Shown here one piece after another: positions 37,800 to 48,788 of a stretch of 64,000 nucleotides of DNA. The notes below the pieces were generated by a model. The model was not told the DNA's origin. It saw nothing but the letters and a program-made list of their open reading frames with translations, and searched no databases. Positions within the stretch are counted from its first letter, which is position 1. Each line of letters opens with the position of its first letter. The stretch comes from Spironucleus salmonicida (lineage: Eukaryota > Fornicata > Diplomonadida > Hexamitidae). The translations under genes and the position numbers were made by a program. The stretch spans positions 628,001 to 692,000 of the forward strand of contig CM035320.1 of NCBI GenBank assembly GCA_000497125.2, in the 5' to 3' direction.

Positions 37800-38470
37800 T
37801 CTGGAGGGGAGGGATTCTTAATTGTTTTTAAATAATATAGTGGTCGAAAACGGCGCGTCAGCTCCGAATCCGGGCTGCCTGCTGTATGAGGTGGATGATA
37901 ATATCTATAGAGAAAGAAAAATTAATTAAAACTATTTTAAACTATTCACTTTACCTAAAGAATCATGAATTACCCATAACTTGACAATCTTTATACACTA
38001 AATCTGACGTTTATATTATTACAAGAATATTCTATCTACTCTTAATATATTAATATTATTATATTATTAATAACATTAAATAATTGAAAGATTGATATAC
38101 AAACTAGTGTTATTTGAGAATACAGTAGGATAGCTTCTTATCAAATAACTGAAATAAAGAAAGGAATAATTTAAATTTAATTAAATTGGCACAACGTAAC
38201 ATAGAAATATAGTTGAAGTATTAAAATTCCATTCATTTTTGTTTACCACCAATTTGAAAATCTAAACATATATATACATATATTAATTCTGTAATCTAAT
38301 ATTAGTATGTATATTATATAATATTATATATTCTTTATTGCATCTAATCATGTATTATTTATAATTTTACTAATAACAAAATATACAAAATATTGTATAA
38401 CCATACAATACTAAATATTACCATTATTATATATATAAACTGTATATATACTAATTCCACTTCCCATTGA

Positions 38471-38917
38471 ATGCTTACTATTCCTTAGCGTAATTAATAG
38501 TATTCTGATTTAGCTATGTAGCATGCACTCAAACCATAAAATGTAGGTACGATGGATGAATCATCAGCTCTTGTAGGTACAGGAATTGTTGGTAATGTAA
38601 ATTGCGGTGATGTGATGCAGCTCCAAATTAAAATTGAAAATAATAAAATCACTGATGCAAAGTTTAAGACTTTTGGGTGTGGTGCAGCTGTTGCCAGTTC
38701 CAGTTACGCAACCGAGTTGGTTCAAGGAAAAACTGTAGAAGATGCTAAGAAGCTGCTAAACACAGATATCAGCAAAAAGCTTAGTTTACCACCTGTTAAG
38801 CTCCACTGCTCTCTACTAGCAGAAGAAGCAATTAAGGAGGCAATTAAGGATTTTGAATCAAAAAATTAAAAGAAATAAGGTGAAAACTGTGCTAGCCATG
38901 AGTGTGGGTGCCATTGA
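38471..38917 (+). CDS. iscU: IscU, Fe-S cluster assembly scaffold
   Basis: 148 aa. ATG at 38471 follows an in-frame TGA directly and gives the full family N-terminus (YSDLAMQHALKPQNVG matches the usual YSEKVIDHYENPRNVG); an ATG at 38552 would lose it. All three cluster-ligand cysteines are present: VNCGDVM, TFGCGAA and LHCSLLAE; the LPPVK chaperone (HscA-type) recognition motif is intact. Acts with IscS in mitochondrion-related organelles; the first 10 residues (MLTIPQRNQQ) may be a short targeting signal. With TAA as Gln the protein does not end at ESKN but continues with a Cys/His-rich tail (CASHECGCH) to TGA. AT-rich. Confidence 0.93.
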
Positions 38918-39022
38918 TTTAACATGATTTTTATGTATTATAATTATTTAAAGGATTCATAATTTAAAAAATTTTTTTTAGTAAAATCACGCAGAAATTG
39001 TACATTAGATTATACAAGTATG

Positions 39023-39349
39023 TCATACCAATCTTATATGGTTACTTTTTCTTTTTCGTAGTGAAATTTTAACTGTGACCAATATGGTTATTAACAATAT
39101 CACAATACCTAAGAGGCATCCTAAAATAACTCCTGATATTTCAAATTTATCATCAGCTAATTTAAGGCAACCTTTTCCAATCTAAGGTTCATAACCGAGA
39201 AGGCAAAGTCTACATCCAATACTATTACATACTGCACAGTTCTATACTGATAATCCACAGTTACATGGGAAAATAATATTTTTCATATCACATAGTAGTG
39301 CATTGTTATCAGAATCACAATATTATCCGTAAGAAGGGCTACATGTCAT
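39023..39349 (-). CDS. Cysteine-rich single-pass membrane protein
   Basis: 108 aa, MTCSPSYGQYCDSDNNALLC: about 70 residues with 11 cysteines, including C-x-C and C-x2-C pairs (PCNCGLSVQNCAVC, CRLCLLGYEP), then one membrane helix (VILGCLLGIVILLITILV) and a short basic tail (KISLRKRKSNHIRLV), TGA. This is the layout of the C-terminal end of diplomonad surface Cys-rich proteins (CRMP/VSP-like), here very short and without an obvious signal peptide. The basic tail lacks the CRGKA-type ending of Giardia VSPs. Possibly a fragment of a longer gene; no upstream extension found. Confidence 0.75.
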
Positions 39350-40100
39350 TTTTATTTTAATATTATTTAGTATTATTATATTTATAACATTTATTATAAA
39401 TAATGTAAACAACAATTAAAGAAACATAAAAATTAAAATGAATTATAGAATTACACATTTCCTTAATAATTGGTATTTGATATTAAGAAGTAATATATAA
39501 TTCTGCTTATAATTTAAATTAATATAATTTGTTTGAATAATTTTATAGGTTTATGATGGATTATTTTAAATAAGAATATGTTATTATAAAATTTTACTAA
39601 ATTAAGAACCAAATCCTAATTAAAAATAATAATATTTCATGATATTTTTCGTGAATTCCAAAATATACCTAAATTTCATATTTAACTAACAGAATGCATA
39701 ATTAAAACCTTTTAAGTATAAAGTATATGCAAAGGATATTCTAATTTTATTTGAAATTATAATTATCTTAAATATTTATTAGTTTTTTCTTCATATTAAT
39801 TATATAAAATATAATAAATATATAATAAAAACTGCTTATTATGTTTTATAAACTATAAGTTAGATTATAAGTTAACCTTATTACTTATATGACGATCTAC
39901 TCTCATTATAAATAATCAACTTGCTTTCTCTAATAAATCTGCGGCTAGATTAGAATCTCATCTTTTTTAAAACAATAATTCTTTGTAGATTATAGCCGTT
40001 CTCATCCACCTCATACAGCAGGCAGCCCGGATTCGGAGCTGACGCGCCGTTTTCGACCACTATATTATTTAAAAACAATTAAGAATCCCTCCCCTCCAGA

Positions 40101-40535
40101 ATGGCGCAGAGCCGCTTTGAATTCGCTTTCAACCAGGACCGGAATTATATGAAGCAGAGCATGAATATTAACTTTATATAGGTAGAAGCTGGTGAGGTGC
40201 GTTCCCTACTGCCTCAGTATTAGTGGTATGGGAAGAAAACACACAAGTACCAGACCCTGCTCACTGCGCAGCAGGACACCATGGACGAGAAGCTACGACA
40301 AGCATCAGAGACACCCAAAACTAGAGTACAGAAGCCAGATAAAGAGGAGGATGAGGAACCGTTCTTTACTGATGACCTGTTTCGCATTGCCGGCTTTGGA
40401 GAAGCTACCAAGCGCACCCCCTACCGCAGCGCTCCGATCCTACGGAGCATGGTGCGGTAGTGCAATCACGGGATCATGTAAAGTCAGCACCGGCAGCGTG
40501 ATGGAAGTCTGGCGGTAATCGCCGCGCGGAAGTGA
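40101..40535 (+). CDS. Unknown 144-aa protein (block C right)
   Basis: Copy of 37365-37799, apparently identical in protein. Start ATG is preceded by CCTCCAGA, with the loop edge about 100 bp upstream. Confidence 0.65.
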
Positions 40536-40552
40536 AGTTTAGTGTCTCTCAG

Positions 40553-43081
40553 TCAGAAGTCTATATCCCCGAAGTCCAAGTCCCCTCCGCCTATCTAGAA
40601 ATCATCATTAGGTTCGGGTTGCGGGGCATCCTGAAATCCGAACCCGGTGTCAAGCTCCTGCGTGACGGGCTACATCTCGATACTATTTCCAACCTCAAAT
40701 ACTTCTGGCGACGGGGAGCGCTCGTGCTGGATGGCAGTGCGAGGGGTCGTGACGGGCTCTATCTCCGCGTACTGGGAAGCCGGGAGCTGGGATATTACCT
40801 CGGACACCGGAGAGTGGAGCACATCCGGCTCCGGGTTATTCACTATGGTCATGATGGCCGTCTGCACCAGCAGGTCATCCGCCTGGAAATCCTGCTCCAA
40901 GGTGGAATGTGCAATGGTTGCTACTGCCTGTGGCGCATCCATAACCTCAGCAGGGACGACGTGGGGCTCTGGCAGGTTGAAGGCTTCGGGGGTATCGTCG
41001 CGCAGGCCGATGGGCTCCAGGGCCTTCTTAGAGGCGATGAGGTCGCTAAGCTCGGCCTGTAGTGACCTTTTTTTGCGCGCAGATTTCTTCTTGCGCGGCT
41101 CTCTTGCCGCAGAATCTCCCTGGTCGCTCTCCACGACTTGCAAAAAGGGCTCTGGGATCTGGGAGCTTGATGGTAACGGCTGAAGCGTAAATGGCTTCTT
41201 CGGGGGGAGAGGTTTCGGGTCCTAAAGCTTGCGCACTTCAGAGGCAGCCTGCCACTCCATCTCACGGTATGCAGACACAAACTTGGCAGCGTATTTGATG
41301 CTATCCGGGTCCTTGCGCACGGCGTCGTACAAGACGTCGTGCGTCTGAATTAGGAGGGCCTCGTAGGGCCGCAGTGCGCTGACCTCGCTGGCAACCTCGT
41401 CATCTGTCAGAGGGGTGTCGTAGCGCTCGGCGATCCTGGCACCGAACTGGTACCACACGTCGATGAAGCGCTGGAGGGAGCCACGCTCCTCGTCCGTCTT
41501 CACCACGCCCCGGAGTAGCTAGACCTGGCGTTCAGCGGAGCAGACCTGGGCGTACAAGTCACTGTACAGGCGCCGCATGTTCGGCTCCGCGAGGTCCACC
41601 TCCAGCAGGCGCGGGAACTGGAGCTTCGGTTTGGGGAGCGGCATCGGCTGGGTCTTCCGGAAGAGCGGCTGCAGCCTTGCGGGCGGCGGGGGCGCCTACT
41701 GCTCTACCAGCGCCTGGTACGTTCGCAGGCTCTGCTCGGTGTAGCAGTCCTGCGCCACCGCGAGTTGTACGAGGTAGAACTCGTCCGCAGCCCCGGTCCC
41801 GGCCGGCAGCTTAGCGTACTGAGCGAGGTTCTCTTGCACAAACTCGGCCATGCCTGCCTTCAGCTGGTCCGTGATCACCACCGGCTAGCGCACCGCCACC
41901 ACGGCGGCCAATGCGGATGCGCGGTCCAGGAGCGCCCTATATTCCGCCTGCAGGGCCTCCGCTTCCAGGCTCGAGGTGGTGTCCGACGGAAACTGCTCGA
42001 ACACGCTGCGCAGGGTGGCGTAGGCTTCTTTGAAACCCGCGTCGCGGCAGGCCCCAGCCTTGTCAAGGTTCTGCGCCACGAAGGTGCCGAGGTCTGCTAG
42101 GAAGCTTGTCGTCGTGAAGAGGGTGCTACGCGGGGTGGAGGGTGACCCTGGCGCGCTGCGCTGGATGCGGGAAAGCAGCGCCTCCAACCGAAGCACCTCC
42201 AGGAGCTCGCGGCGCCCGTCGGCCACGGCCAGGCCTGCCAGGTAGCAGAGGCTGGTAACGTCGCTTCCCGGTAGCTCTCCCATGGCGGCCAGGGTGCGCT
42301 CTGCCGCCGTGAACCTGCCGTCCAGATTTTCAGCAGCCTGACTTGCAGCGCGAGTGGCTTCCTCCTCCAGGGATACCAGCGCTTGGACGTCGCCCTGGCG
42401 GTACGCCGCGGCAAACTGGTGGACGCTGGGCTCCGCAAGGAACGGCTGTAGCGTGCGGCACTGCACGAAGAGGGGACCGAACTCCCTAAGGGCGCGCACC
42501 GGGGCCTGCTCGAAGCCAGCCGATGGCTCGGGGGCGGCCGGAACCGCAAGGGGCTCGTCGAAGTCGTCCTGCATGGGCTGCGCCAGCTGATGCTGGAGGC
42601 GGCGGGTCTCCAGTTGTTGGGCCCCCAGCATGTCGCGGAGCCGCTGCAGCTCCGCGGGGTCCTGGGCCATGAGCCGCGCGTTGTCGGCGCGGAGGGCCTC
42701 ATTCTCGGAGAGCAGCCGCTGCACCGCCTCCTGGCCACCAGCCTGGCGGGACAAGCGCTCCTTGTACGCCTGGTTCGCCTCGTAGAACTCGACGATTTTG
42801 CGCTTGAGGCCCATCGCCTCCTCCTGCGAGATCGCGTTCTCGAGCGACTTCTGGAGCTGGAAGATGCGGATCTCCCGGTCCTTCGCCTGGCCGATGAGCA
42901 CGGACGACTGCTGCTGGGCGGCCGCGAGGAGCTGCTGCTTGTCCTCGAGCGTGCCCAGGAGGGTCGCTAGCTGCTTCTGCTGGCCCGCGAACGCTGCGTG
43001 CACCTGCGACAGATGGGCGCGGTAGTCCGCGAGCGCGGGGTCCGTGAACAGCGTCAGAAACAGGTCGTCGAGCGTCTGCAT
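40553..43081 (-). CDS. Large helical protein with acidic tail (842 aa, block C right)
   Basis: Copy of 34819-37347 with the same five TAG codons and TGA stop; Met replaces Ile in LAAMGELPG. See left copy for the domain reading. Confidence 0.82.
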
Positions 43082-43458
43082 TTTTGCGCTAAACAGCCCG
43101 CTTTTATATATATAGGCGACCGCCGCGAAATTGAATTTGGGCTTCCGCTCCCCCAGTGATGAGGATTTATCCCTGGCTAACTAAATGCTGATAAATTTAT
43201 TCTGACGATCCCAATTATGTATACCGCTGCCGTGCGCCTGCGGAGTTATCTTTTAACCTCACTCGCGGCCTCCCGCTGCACCCTAGTCTGTCTGGACCCA
43301 GCCCAGCCCTGCACCTTTTGCCCTCGCCGGCTCGGACGCCAGCACGGCGCTGCCGGTCCGCTCCGAATGCGAGTAATGTACCAGGTAATCCAGAATCGTC
43401 CGGCAGGAAAATAGGTTTTCGCCTATACTAAAAGGGTATTCTGCCAGGAAACTAGCCT

Positions 43459-43722
43459 ATGTGGCCCGGAAAAATGCACAGGCCGCTGCTGGAATTCATC
43501 GCCGCGCGCACGGGCACGCTCCCCGTCCTCCTGCACGCCGACGCGAAGCTGCTGGACGCGGCCTTCCGGGAGGTGGTCCGCCGGTACTCGCTGGTCTACA
43601 TCTCGGACGCCACGGGGGTCTCGGTCCCCAGGATTCGCCGGCTGCACGGCATGACCGCGGCGCAGGGCCGGTGCCAGCGGGCGTGCGGCCTGCTCCGCCG
43701 ACTGGCCAGGCGCCTTGTGTGA
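43459..43722 (+). CDS. Small basic helical protein (block C right)
   Basis: Copy of 34178-34441, same 87 aa and TGA stop. Confidence 0.55.
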   Translation: MWPGKMHRPLLEFIAARTGTLPVLLHADAKLLDAAFREVVRRYSLVYISDATGVSVPRIRRLHGMTAAQGRCQRACGLLRRLARRLV

Positions 43723-43737
43723 CGGGTTTTTGAACAC

Positions 43738-44004
43738 TCACTTGAAGCTCAGGATGTTGTCCGAGCTGGCATGCTGCATCGAGCCCAGCACGCTCTCCAG
43801 GCGCCGGTGGGAGATTCTCTTCTCGTCCGCGCTCTGCGAGAGGGCGCCGCTTTGCATCTGCCGTTGGTCAACGGTGCGGCTTATCAGGCTGCGCTGGGAA
43901 ATGGTGTTGTCTAGCACAGGGGGAGCGATGGCTACCGTGACGCGCCTCGCCTCGTTGATGTCGCCTATGATGTCGTCGTGCAGTTGCGAAACTGCGGCTC
44001 CCAT
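43738..44004 (-). CDS. Small unknown protein, possible N-myristoylation (block C right)
   Basis: Copy of 33896-34162, 88 aa. The block ends 3 bp upstream of this ATG, so the two copies must use different upstream DNA. Confidence 0.7.
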   Translation of the reverse strand: MGAAVSQLHDDIIGDINEARRVTVAIAPPVLDNTISQRSLISRTVDQRQMQSGALSQSADEKRISHRRLESVLGSMQHASSDNILSFK

Positions 44005-44007
44005 TTT

Positions 44008-44634
44008 CTTAAGCGTTATATAATGTATTTATTCCGTATTTTGTAAAGGAAAGTTGTCAAAATTCGGATTTATTTAATATTACAATATTTAAATATTGCG
44101 AAATATTAAAATTGCATTTTCTATTTAGTTTGGTATAAAATACTTTTAATATATAAAATAATATAAAATATTGTAAATTAGTATGAAAAAGCTCATAAAC
44201 TTATTATAATGGTTTATAATAATAGAAAAAGTGTATAGATTGTTATAACATATTTATGTATCATACTCTTTTATTACGCTTCTATCAACCTGATGAAACA
44301 TAGAAACTGAGAATATTGGAGGAATTAATGGGTAAATCATTATACTTATTATTTGGTTATAATTAAGCATAATGTTAATAACTTTCCACATCAAAACTAG
44401 CTATTAGGAAATAATATTCTCCTAATTGTTCATATTTTGTAATTAGCTATTAAATTATTATTTATTCAACGTATATAGGACATATTTACTTATTTTTTAA
44501 TTGCAAATATCTTATTTACAATATATAATTGTGATCAAATAAATATCTGAGAGTAATTATAATTATTAATGAAACAATTCCAAATAACTAATAAGATAAA
44601 TATAATATATTATAACTTATATAAAATAAAATTA
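44008..44634. other. Right-specific spacer between blocks C and B
   Basis: 627 bp of AT-rich DNA unrelated to the left spacer. No gene supported. Confidence 0.6.
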
Positions 44635-46259
44635 TTATTTACCACTCCTTCATATGTAAGAATGCAACATGTTCTGCACGCTCGGTCCTTCCTGCAAGGA
44701 CCCCAAGGTTATTGCCGAGCTCATCAACCAGGGCATCACCACCATCCGTATCAACTTCTCCCACGGCACCTGCGCTGACCACACCGAGTACTACAACAAC
44801 ATCAAGGAGGCCGAGAAGATTGCCGGGCGTAAGGTCCACATTTTCGGCGACATCCAGGGCCCCAAGCTCAGAATCAACAAGTTCGCAGGCGGCCCGCAGC
44901 AGGTCGTGAAGGGCCAGTCCTTCATCCTCGATGAGTCCCCACTCGACGGTGACAACACCCGCGTGTACCTCCCCCACCCCGAGTTCTTTGACGTCTGCCA
45001 GGTCGGCGACGCCATCCTCATCAATGACGGTATCGTCGTCGTCGAGTGCACCAAGAACCACACCAACGCTGCCGGTATCAGAGAAATCGTCACCAAGGTA
45101 GTCCGCGAGGGCACCATCTCCGATAGAAAGGGTGTCGCTCTTCCTGCCCGCGTGCTCCCCCTGAGCACCACCTCCCCCCGCGATGTCGAGTGCATCGAGA
45201 ACGCCTGCGCCATCGGCATTGAGTGCATCATGCTTTCCTTCATCCAGACCGCCGACGACGTTCGCGCCGCCAAGAAGATCATCAACGGCCGCGCCAAGGT
45301 CATGCCCAAGATCGAGAAGCCCACCGCCGTCCTCGACCTCCACGAGATCTGCAAGGAGTGCGAGATCATGCTCATCGCCCGTGGCGACCTCGCCGTCGAG
45401 ACGAAGCTCTGCCGTGTGAACTACCTCCAGAAGTACATCACCGACGTCTGCCGCCAGCACAACGTCAAGATCGTCTGCGCCACGCAGCACCTCGAGTCCC
45501 TCATAGAGCTCGAGACCCCCACCATCGCCGAAATGTCCGACATCGCCAACGCCATCTACGACGGCTGCGACGGTATCCTCGTGACCGGCGAGTGCGCCTC
45601 CGGGCTCAACTCCGCCAACACCATCAGCTGGCTCAAGAAGGCCATCCTCGCCACCGGCGCCACCATGAACCCCGACGCCCCTCTCTTCAAGTGATTCTAT
45701 CATTTTATCGTGTCCCTCGCGGCAGATGCTGTTCGAGCGACGATATACCCGACCCAATTTCGGTATGGGCGGCGAAGGCTCACGCACGAGGCGGGTTAAT
45801 TCTGCCGCCAGGAAAACCAACCCAGCCCCGATGAAGCGCTGCATGCTCACTTGCTCTGCCCTTGCTGGCCGGACCTCAGGCGCTGATTAGGTCTGCGAAC
45901 TTGAGGATAAAAATGAAGAGCGCCTGCCACCAGACCAAGAAGCGGTAGAGCTAGCAGAACACCGAGATCGGGTGGGAGTGGTGCTCGTATATGGTCACCA
46001 TGGTATCGATGTTGAGAATCTCCAGGCTGAAGCACCCCTAAATCAGCTTCTTGCCCAGAACTGAGTCCTTGTAGAAGTAGAAGTACAGCAGAAATACCCC
46101 GGTGGCCTGCAAGGTCATCTGCGAGCACATCAGTATGTCGAGGTCGTACTTGAAGGCGAAGGTATCTGCGCTCTGCTGCTGCGTGAGCTCCTTCCACAGA
46201 ATCAGAATCTTGGCGGCTATCCGGATAAGCTGGCTGGCCATATTGGTATGCATTCTAAG
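44635..46259. repeat. IR3 block B, right
   Basis: Reverse complement of 31395-33019. Confidence 0.93.
44654..45694 (+). CDS. Short pyruvate kinase-like protein (block B right copy)
   Basis: Copy of 31960-33000, 346 aa, with the same motifs and the same missing C-terminal domain. Both copies keep the frame open with the same family motifs, which suggests selection or recent conversion. Confidence 0.85.
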
Positions 46260-46337
46260 TGTTTTATACTAAAATACACTTATTTATTTTGCGTCTGAAG
46301 AATTATTGTGAGATTCTGGTATGAGAAAAAGATCCAT
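45876..46337 (-). CDS. Membrane protein, right (complete) copy
   Basis: 153 aa from ATG at 46337 (MDLFLIPESHNNSSDAKQ) to TGA. The first 26 codons are AT-rich and outside block B; from about codon 27 the sequence is the GC-rich block. Its N-terminus matches the AT-rich paralog at 30365 (MDLFVLPKS...), which supports the upstream start. Three hydrophobic helices; Ile/Leu differs from the left copy (KIL[I/L]LWKEL). Unknown function. Confidence 0.75.
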
Positions 46338-47135
46338 TTTGAAAAATATAAACTCGATAATGATTGATTCTTAATTAATATAAAAGATTCAAATTTTGTA
46401 TTTTGTTTTCAGTTATTAGTAAATCAAATGAAAACCTATAATACTTTTTTATTATGATATATTTCTTTATAGTAATTAATATATTAAATAAACTATCAAA
46501 ATAAAGTAATACGTTAATATTTAATATAATATGGAATTATGTAATTTTAGTATTTTCAATAAATACGTCCTATATATATATATATATAACTAATTTTATT
46601 TTCATAGTTAATGTTTTGTTTACATAAATCTTCTACTATGAACATTTATTTTAATAATAAGCCTACACCTAATTAGAAATAAAAGTAATATATTCATCGT
46701 AATAAAATTAAAAAAATCACTATTATAATGATTCTCGGCATAAGTTCAGTTTTGGATATAAAAATATCTAAATAATTTAATTTGGTTTAATAAAAATTTA
46801 TTTACTTAAGTTACTTGTATTTATAATTAATCTATAGGATAATATTTATCTATAACACAATATTATACATTTATATAGAAAACTGCAACTTTCAATGGGA
46901 AGAAAAATGGTTTCATAGAAAAAATAGTTAAACTTATTTTTTCTAAACATATATTTTATTTCTTATTTAAATATAGATATTTCAGTGATTATTAAAAATT
47001 TAATTCATTTGCATTAAAATAAGATTTCCAGTGGAATTTGATAATACTATATAGTTGAAAATAAAATATCACATCAACTATTAATCATAAAGTTTAACTA
47101 TACATTTTTACTATATAAGAAATTATTTTTAGGAT
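46338..47135. other. Right-specific AT-rich spacer
   Basis: Lacks the AT-rich paralog found on the left side. Contains a short (TA)n run near 46571. No gene supported. Confidence 0.6.
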
Positions 47136-48407
47136 TATCTACATGTAACCTTTGAAGACGATTTGTGTAGTGTGACTAGTTGACTATCTGGCAGCAATTG
47201 GTATATACTATCTTCTGGAAGGTGGGCTACTGTTTGCATAATATCCACTACCTGGACAGCAAAATATCTACAGTAGCTCAGTGTGCATATGCACATATTC
47301 TATCATTGCGACCACACTCATAGTGTAGAGTAAACGGTTTAATACAATACAATCTACGCTAATAACTCGTCTCACTATGTAGCTCAATTGGCCAGACCAT
47401 AACTCAGTTGCACGAGACCTCCAGCTTGAAGTCCAGGTTCATGTGCAGATCCTGATGCTGGCGGGCCGTGCGATCTTCTATGTCGCACGCGTCGCTGCTG
47501 TCTTCCGTCGCCTCCTGGCTTCCCTTCCCGCTGAGGACGGCCTCCAAGACGGTGTAAAAGTTCGTAAACACCACCTGGCCGTCTATGTTGAGGATGGAGG
47601 AGCTGTCAAAGTCCAGCATCACGGGCCCTAGGCTCATGCCCATGACCTTCCTCTTGGTGCTGTGCGTCATGACGGCGGCGCTTCCGCTGCAGTACTCCTG
47701 GTCTACGACGATAATTTTCCGCGCGTCGTCGGAGTAAGATATCGTAAGCGGGGGTGTGAGAGCTTGGACCTCGCAGCACAGCGAGCTTAGCTCGTGGAGC
47801 AGCTAGGCGAAAATGGTGTAGTGGGGGTTTTGGATGTCGCTGGGATAGCCGTAGTAAGACAGAAGCGACTCAATCTGGTCTGAATCGAGCGCCGATAGAT
47901 CGTACACGTACTGTTTCCTGTCCGCTTGGTTTATCCTCTGTACAAAATTTTGGATCGGCATTACTAAAATACCTCGTACTAGAATTACTATTAGTAGTGG
48001 CCTATATGTATTAGTAAAATAAATAAGTAGATAGTAATTATTCTACTTAGTCTAATATATGTATATGTCATATTAATGATATCTATATACTAGTTAAGAT
48101 AATTCCATTCAATAAGTAATATAATAATCCGTTACTAGGAGTTTTTTCTTCTTGTATATACAGTCTACATAAAAAATAAGTGTGTTTTACGATTATTGTA
48201 GAAAGAATTATTATCAATATAATAGGTAGATAGGCATATTCCAGGCCAAAACTTTGGTGAAATTATTAACTAACCTAATTTGTATTATAACGCATAATGT
48301 ATTTTCACTATTCGTCATATTTCATTTTTAAATGTTTTTATAGTTAAGTATTCTATGCCAAAACACAATATTATCTGGAGAACGCGTCGCAGCTTGCGCT
48401 CTGCAGA
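47136..48407. repeat. IR3 block A, right
   Basis: Reverse complement of 28240-29511. Confidence 0.93.
47404..47961 (-). CDS. Unknown 185-aa protein (block A right copy)
   Basis: Copy of 28686-29243 with Met for Val in DLHMNLDF; same TAG as Gln and TGA stop. Confidence 0.75.
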
Positions 48408-48788
48408 AGTTTAGGTTGTCGCCCCCACCATAGAGCCTTATACGTATCGCGCCAGCCACAAAATAAATGAAACACACCACTCCGAAAACGGTTTATGTAA
48501 TGTTTTGCGCCTAGAAAATTATCTAAAATTATATATATTATATTATAAATTTTAACGTAGAAACTGCTTTTAACGTGGCACGACGGTGATTCGATATCCA
48601 CGTGAGCCAAATTCCTCCATTTCGATGTGAGCAATGTCACCAATCGCCCGCAGCATTTTGCTCTAGCCCGCATGAGTGCCGAGCACTCATTTCAGCTTCG
48701 CCAGCTGTCACGGTTTTGCATCTCACAAAATAGTTAAGCAACTGCTTATATGCTATAATGGATTTCAATCCCAAAAGCCTAAAACCAA
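48408..48788. other. Spacer downstream of the MATE gene
   Basis: Mixed-GC single-copy DNA. A minus frame (48371-48673, MRARAKCCGRLVTLLTSKW) crosses the block A edge, but I cannot support it as a gene. An 8-bp hairpin ATGAGTGC-CGA-GCACTCAT lies at 48672-48690. Confidence 0.4.

Larger units (their letters stand above)
33893..37898. repeat. IR3 block C, left
   Basis: Reverse complement of 40002-44007 (sum 77900), 4006 bp with no indel seen. Starts 3 bp before the ATG of the 88-aa gene and ends 99 bp upstream of the 144-aa gene start. Confidence 0.95.
37899..40001. other. IR3 loop, single-copy 2.1 kb
   Basis: AT-rich single-copy centre of the palindrome. Holds IscU (plus) and a cysteine-rich membrane protein (minus), convergent. 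37899-38470 and 39350-40001 are AT-rich with nothing else supported. Confidence 0.8.
40002..44007. repeat. IR3 block C, right
   Basis: Reverse complement of 33893-37898; see left block. Few substitutions, no indels seen. Confidence 0.95.

Noticed and set aside
47385-47420. tRNA-like D-arm (GTAGCTCAATTGGCCAGA) at the 3' end of the block A gene
   Set aside because: No matching acceptor or T-arm with a GTTCNANNC loop within 100 bp, and it overlaps the coding region.
28240-48407. IR3 as a simple assembly foldback artefact
   Set aside because: The two arms have different spacers, different gene 5' ends and several substitutions, which a foldback of one molecule would not give. IR1 and IR4, with fewer differences, cannot be cleared as firmly but also carry substitutions.
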